Assembly: GCA_900762355.1 (NCBI GenBank)
Contig: CAAFGE010000040.1
Span: forward strand, 1-22,142
Direction: 5' to 3'
Source: an uncultured Collinsella sp.
GTDB taxonomy: Bacteria > Actinomycetota > Coriobacteriia > Coriobacteriales > Coriobacteriaceae
Length of the DNA stretch: 22,142 nucleotides
The notes under the pieces were generated by a model. That model saw only the letters and a list, made by a program, of their open reading frames with translations. It was not told where the DNA came from and made no database searches. The stretch's first letter is position 1. Each line of letters opens with the position of its first letter. The translations under genes and the position numbers were made by a program. Below, piece after piece: positions 18,819-22,142 of this stretch.

Positions 18819-20646
18819 GATGCTCAAATTGCCGGTCTTGGACGTCGACGGCGAAAAGCTCGGCGTGGTGAACGATTTTGGCATTGCTACCGGCGAAGTT
18901 TTTCCACACGTGACATCGCTCGCGTTCCGCGGTCCCGGCAAGACGCCGTTCATGATCAGCTGGCGCAAATGGGTCGACCGCATCGACGAGACGGGCGTGT
19001 ATCTCAATACGTCTGCCACCAATATTCGCTTCTCGTACCTGCAGCCGACCGAGCTCCTGCTGGCGCGCGACGTTCTCAATAAGCAGATCGTCGACACGCA
19101 GGGCATGAAGGTCGTGCGCGTCAACGACATCAAGTTTTCCATGTCGGGCGAAAATCAGCTGCGCCTGCTGGGTGCCGAGGTCGGCGCCCGCGGTCTGCTG
19201 CGTGCAATCAGCCCCGCGCTCGAGCACGTCGTCGAGGGCTTTATGAAGCACCTGGGCAAGCCGCTCAGCGAGGACATTATCGCCTGGTCCTACATGGACC
19301 TGCTCGACCGCTCGACCAAGAACATTCAACTCTCGGTGTCGCACAAGACGCTCGGCGAGCTGCACCCTGCCGACATCGCCGACATTATCGAGCAGCTCGA
19401 CCCGCGCTTGCGTGCGCAGGTGTTTGCGCAGCTCGATACTGCCCAGGCCGCCGAGGCCATCTCGGAGTTCGATGACGACGAGCTTATGACCGAGATGCTC
19501 GAGGGCCTGTCCGACACCGACGCATCGTCGATGCTGGCCATGATGGACCCGGACGACGCTGCCGACCTGATCGACGAGCTTGATTACGAGAAGGCCGAGA
19601 AACTCCTGCGCCTGATGGGCGTCAAGGAGGAGAAGGCGATTCGTAACCTGCTGGGGTATGAGGACAACACCGCCGGCCGCATCATGACCTCGGAGTTTGT
19701 CTCCCTGCCCGCTACGGCAACGGTCGGTGACGCCATCGAGGCGATTCGCGAGCTCGACGAGGACTTCGAGAGCGTCTATTACGTCTATACCGAGGATCCG
19801 AGTGGCATGCTGACCGGCGTGCTTTCGCTGCGCACGCTGATCGTAGCCGACCGCGACGCCACGCTGGGTCAGTTGGCCTATCGCGACCTGGTCTATGTGT
19901 CGCCCGACGAGGACCAGGAAGACGTGACGGACGAGATGACCAAGTACGACCTGGTTGCCATCCCTGTCTGCGACGAGAACCGTCATATCCTTGGTATCGT
20001 GACCTTCGACGACGCCATGGACGTTATCGCCGAGGAGCATCAGGAGGACCTGCAGATCGCCGGTGTCGGCTCGGGCGATAGCGCGTCGGACGACTCGACG
20101 AACGTGCTCAGCTGGTTCGTGCATCGCCAGTACTGGGTTGTTGTATGGGGCATCGCGTCGTGCATCATGGCGACCGTGCTGGGAACGGCGCTCGGCTCCG
20201 CGCATCTGGTGGTGTTCCCCATGTGCGCCATGCCGCTCGTGCTGCTGGCGGCCTCGCGCATGGTGTCGTTCGTCAAGAACTACTTCCTGGAGTATGACGG
20301 TCACGACGACGAGCCCAAGCCGTATCTGGGATTCTTCTTCCAGAGCACGGGCATGGGCCTGATTCTGTCACTCGTGACCTACCTGTGCGCCCAGCTGGTG
20401 CGCACCGCCGCGTTCTCCGACGCGCCCATGTTTGAGGAACAGCTCTTTACCGGCTGCTTTAACATTGCGGCCATCGTCTGCCTGATTGGCAACATGAGCG
20501 CCGTGATTTACCTGATGGTGCTGTTCTGGCGTGACGAGCATGACCTCAACACGTCGGGCACCGCCATGAACGTCATTGCCGTCATGATCTCGTGCGTAGT
20601 GTACTGCGCCGCTGCGGTGCTGCTCACCATGTCGGTCATGGGTTAG
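18802..20646 (+). CDS. MgtE-like protein: PRC, MgtE_N and CBS domains with a diverged membrane core (614 aa)
   Basis: Order: two PRC-like segments (about 8-80 and 88-180), MgtE_N superhelical domain (about 185-285, from HPADIADIIEQLD), CBS pair (about 295-350 and 360-415, beginning NTAGRIMTSEFVSL), and about five membrane helices (440-614). In MgtE the N and CBS domains sense cytosolic Mg2+ and gate the channel. The membrane part is poorly conserved: only the closing region (SGTAMNVIAVMISCVVYCAA) recalls the last MgtE helix, and I see no Asp at the expected Mg2+ position and no GGN motif. It may thus act as a sensor or partner for the next gene. Start is uncertain: TTG at 18802 with GGGGAG five bases upstream, or ATG at 18820 just after the leader-peptide stop. 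Confidence 0.88.
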   Translation: MNYLSEMLKLPVLDVDGEKLGVVNDFGIATGEVFPHVTSLAFRGPGKTPFMISWRKWVDRIDETGVYLNTSATNIRFSYLQPTELLLARDVLNKQIVDTQGMKVVRVNDIKFSMSGENQLRLLGAEVGARGLLRAISPALEHVVEGFMKHLGKPLSEDIIAWSYMDLLDRSTKNIQLSVSHKTLGELHPADIADIIEQLDPRLRAQVFAQLDTAQAAEAISEFDDDELMTEMLEGLSDTDASSMLAMMDPDDAADLIDELDYEKAEKLLRLMGVKEEKAIRNLLGYEDNTAGRIMTSEFVSLPATATVGDAIEAIRELDEDFESVYYVYTEDPSGMLTGVLSLRTLIVADRDATLGQLAYRDLVYVSPDEDQEDVTDEMTKYDLVAIPVCDENRHILGIVTFDDAMDVIAEEHQEDLQIAGVGSGDSASDDSTNVLSWFVHRQYWVVVWGIASCIMATVLGTALGSAHLVVFPMCAMPLVLLAASRMVSFVKNYFLEYDGHDDEPKPYLGFFFQSTGMGLILSLVTYLCAQLVRTAAFSDAPMFEEQLFTGCFNIAAIVCLIGNMSAVIYLMVLFWRDEHDLNTSGTAMNVIAVMISCVVYCAAAVLLTMSVMG

Positions 20647-20654
20647 GTGGTCGC

Positions 20655-21917
20655 GTGCAAAATACCAAGCAAAAGTCGGGCACCAAGCAAAAGTTGACCA
20701 TCGCGGCCATCTTTGGCGCTATGGGCCCCGGTCTGCTGGCGGCGCTTTCGGGCAATGACGCCGGCGGCATTGCAACGTATTCCAGCGCGGGCGCCAGCTA
20801 TGGCTACAAGATGCTCTGGATGCTTCCCGTCATGACCGTGCTGCTCATCGTGACGCAGGAGACCGCGGCGCGCTGCGGCTGCGTCACGGGCAAGGGTCTG
20901 GCGTCGCTCATTCGCGAGCGCTTTGGCGTGCGCAAGAGTGTACTTGCTATGGCGGCGCTGTTGATCGCCAACACGGCTGTGACCATTTCGGAGTTTGCGG
21001 GCATCGCCAGCGGCCTTGCTCTCTTTGGCGTTCCGGCGAGCATCTCGGTGCCGTTGGTGGCGCTGCTGGTGTGGATGCTTACCATGTCGGGTAGTTTCCA
21101 GCGCATCGAGAAGATTCTGCTGCTGGTGAGCTGCGTGTTCGTGACTTATATTGTCGCCGCGTTTATGGCTGGCCCCAACTGGGGTGAGGTCGCGGTCGAC
21201 CTGGTCGTGCCTAACATCCAAAATGACCCCAGCTACGTGTCGCTCGTGGTCGCAACGATCGGTACCACCATCGCGCCGTGGATGATTTTCTTGGCGCAGA
21301 ACAACGTGGTCGATAAGAACGCGGGCGAGGACGATATCGTGCTGCAGCGCATCGATACCGTGAGCGGCTCGCTTGCCGCCGATGTCATTGCCGGCTTTAT
21401 TATCATCACGACCGGTACGGTGTTGTTCCCGGCGGGTATTCAGATTAGCGATGCCGCCGATGCTGCCCGCGCGTTGGAGCCTATTGCGGGTCAGTGGTCC
21501 ACGGTACTGTTTGCCTCGGGCCTGGTCGCGGCGAGCTTCTTGGCCGCCTGCGTGCTGCCGGGCGTTACGTCGAGCGCTATCTGTGAGGCATTTGGCTGGG
21601 AGCGCGGTGCCGACCGCAGCTGGGACGAGGCCCCGGTCTATCGCGGCATCATTACGGCCATCATCGGTATCTCTGCCGTGCTGGTGCTTATGCCCGGCGT
21701 CGATCTGTTCCAGATTATGATGACCTCGCAGGTCATCAATGGCGTGCTACTGCCCGTGGTTCTGGTGTTCCAGGTGGTTATCGCTGCCGACCGTCACATT
21801 ATGGGCGCCAACCGCAATGGCCGCGTGTGGAATGTGCTCACTTGGGCGACTATCGGTGTGATTACGGTGCTGACGGTCGTCATGTTTGTTCTGCAGGCGA
21901 TGGGTTACAGCGCTTAG
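20655..21917 (+). CDS. Nramp-related transporter, probably Mg2+ (NRMT-like, 420 aa)
   Basis: LeuT-fold transporter of the Nramp family with about eleven helices. Classical Nramp proteins bind Mn2+/Fe2+ through DPGN in helix 1 and MPHN in helix 6. Here helix 1 reads DAGG (35-38: Asp kept, Asn replaced by Gly) and helix 6 reads APWM (207-210), losing the Met that favours transition metals. Loss of that Met marks the Nramp-related magnesium transporters (NRMTs), known from prokaryotes including the coriobacterium Eggerthella lenta. I therefore favour Mg2+ over Mn2+ uptake, and the MgtE-like neighbour supports this. Start: GTG at 20655 behind AGGTGG, 8 bp after the MgtE-like stop, so it is the second gene of that operon. 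A terminator follows. Confidence 0.9.
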   Translation: MQNTKQKSGTKQKLTIAAIFGAMGPGLLAALSGNDAGGIATYSSAGASYGYKMLWMLPVMTVLLIVTQETAARCGCVTGKGLASLIRERFGVRKSVLAMAALLIANTAVTISEFAGIASGLALFGVPASISVPLVALLVWMLTMSGSFQRIEKILLLVSCVFVTYIVAAFMAGPNWGEVAVDLVVPNIQNDPSYVSLVVATIGTTIAPWMIFLAQNNVVDKNAGEDDIVLQRIDTVSGSLAADVIAGFIIITTGTVLFPAGIQISDAADAARALEPIAGQWSTVLFASGLVAASFLAACVLPGVTSSAICEAFGWERGADRSWDEAPVYRGIITAIIGISAVLVLMPGVDLFQIMMTSQVINGVLLPVVLVFQVVIAADRHIMGANRNGRVWNVLTWATIGVITVLTVVMFVLQAMGYSA

Positions 21918-21935
21918 CGCCTCTTTTGGACTCCA

Positions 21936-21971
21936 AACAGGCCGCAGCGATGGACTGCGGCCTGTTTTTTG
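21936..21971 (+). terminator. Rho-independent terminator of the MgtE-like/Nramp-related operon
   Basis: AAACAGGCCGCAG pairs perfectly (13 bp) with CTGCGGCCTGTTT around a 7-nt loop and runs into six Ts (21966-21971). It begins 18 bases after the transporter stop. Confidence 0.92.
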
Positions 21972-22061
21972 CCCGCTATAGGGCGTTAGTTATATGGCAG
22001 TGGTGGCGCGCGCAGACGTGGTGTAAGAGCGTCCCGAGGTCCGTCGCTGCAAGTCCCGATG

Positions 22062-22142
22062 TTACTCCTTCTTGAGACCGCGCCTCTCGACTATCTCGTC
22101 CACTATCTCCCTGGCGCGCCGCCCGAGCGCGCGGCGCCTCCC
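22062..22142 (-). CDS. C-terminal end of an unidentified gene, cut by the window edge
   Basis: An open minus-strand frame enters from the right edge and stops with TAA at 22064-22062. It gives 26 residues ending REIVDEIVERRGLKKE, an amphipathic, strongly charged helix typical of a real C-terminus. Codon use is odd for this region: three AGG and two ATA in 26 codons, against neighbours that rarely use either. It may be a foreign or mobile-element gene, or a chance frame. No family can be assigned. Confidence 0.4.
   Translation of the reverse strand, partial: GRRRALGRRAREIVDEIVERRGLKKE

Noticed and set aside
18508..20304. Long open minus-strand frame opposite the MgtE-like gene and its leader
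   Set aside because: The plus strand has the MgtE_N and CBS signatures; the minus-strand product is compositionally biased and spans the promoter and leader.
20655..21917. Naming the transporter mntH
   Set aside because: The MPH Met and the DPGN Asn that define Mn2+/Fe2+ Nramp transporters are absent, so the symbol would mislead.

Overview
This is a high-GC chromosomal segment from an actinobacterium. Its gene content (a NarL-type two-component system beside ABC exporters, a DUF362 ferredoxin, a YtxH/PRC-barrel pair, a MgtE-like protein coupled to an Nramp-related transporter) and its codon use suggest the Coriobacteriia, most likely Collinsella or a close relative. That placement is an inference from style; there is no rRNA or other marker gene in the window.

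Layout. 1-274: no supportable gene. 275-2046 (minus): response regulator and sensor histidine kinase overlapping by 4 bp, with a promoter placed so that the kinase mRNA would be leaderless. 2213-5540 (plus, divergent from the kinase): ABC-2 exporter of one ATPase and two permeases. 5634-9022 (plus): a second ABC system, a MacB/LolD-type ATPase and an 888-residue FtsX-type permease, closed by a hairpin. 9143-9787: class I methyltransferase with atypical codon use. 9788-10093: degenerate GC-rich repeats and two palindromic hairpins with compensating arm changes. 10094-11299: DUF362/4Fe-4S protein, separated by a bidirectional terminator from a membrane-anchored alpha/beta hydrolase on the minus strand (11432-12397). 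The hydrolase promoter is bracketed by two near-identical dyads.

12584-21917 (plus) is rich in membrane and divalent-cation genes: hemolysin III/PAQR protein, CorC/CNNM-type protein, an orphan protein resembling the N-terminal domain of cyanophycin synthetase, a YtxH protein and a PRC-barrel protein, a membrane-anchored polysaccharide-deacetylase homologue lacking its metal ligands, a large perfect inverted repeat, and a two-gene unit of a PRC-MgtE_N-CBS-membrane protein and an Nramp-related transporter. The last unit is preceded by a leader of about 190 nt with alternative folds and a possible 10-codon leader peptide. A strong terminator follows it, and the C-terminal end of an unidentified minus-strand gene lies at the right edge.

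Functionally, the left part looks like envelope-stress or antimicrobial sensing and export. The right part looks like Mg2+ handling: a CorC-type transporter, an MgtE-like sensor and an Nramp-related importer. The most novel points are the diverged MgtE/Nramp-related pair with its structured leader, the deacetylase pseudoenzyme, the orphan cyanophycin-synthetase-like domain, the paired palindromes and the dual operator.
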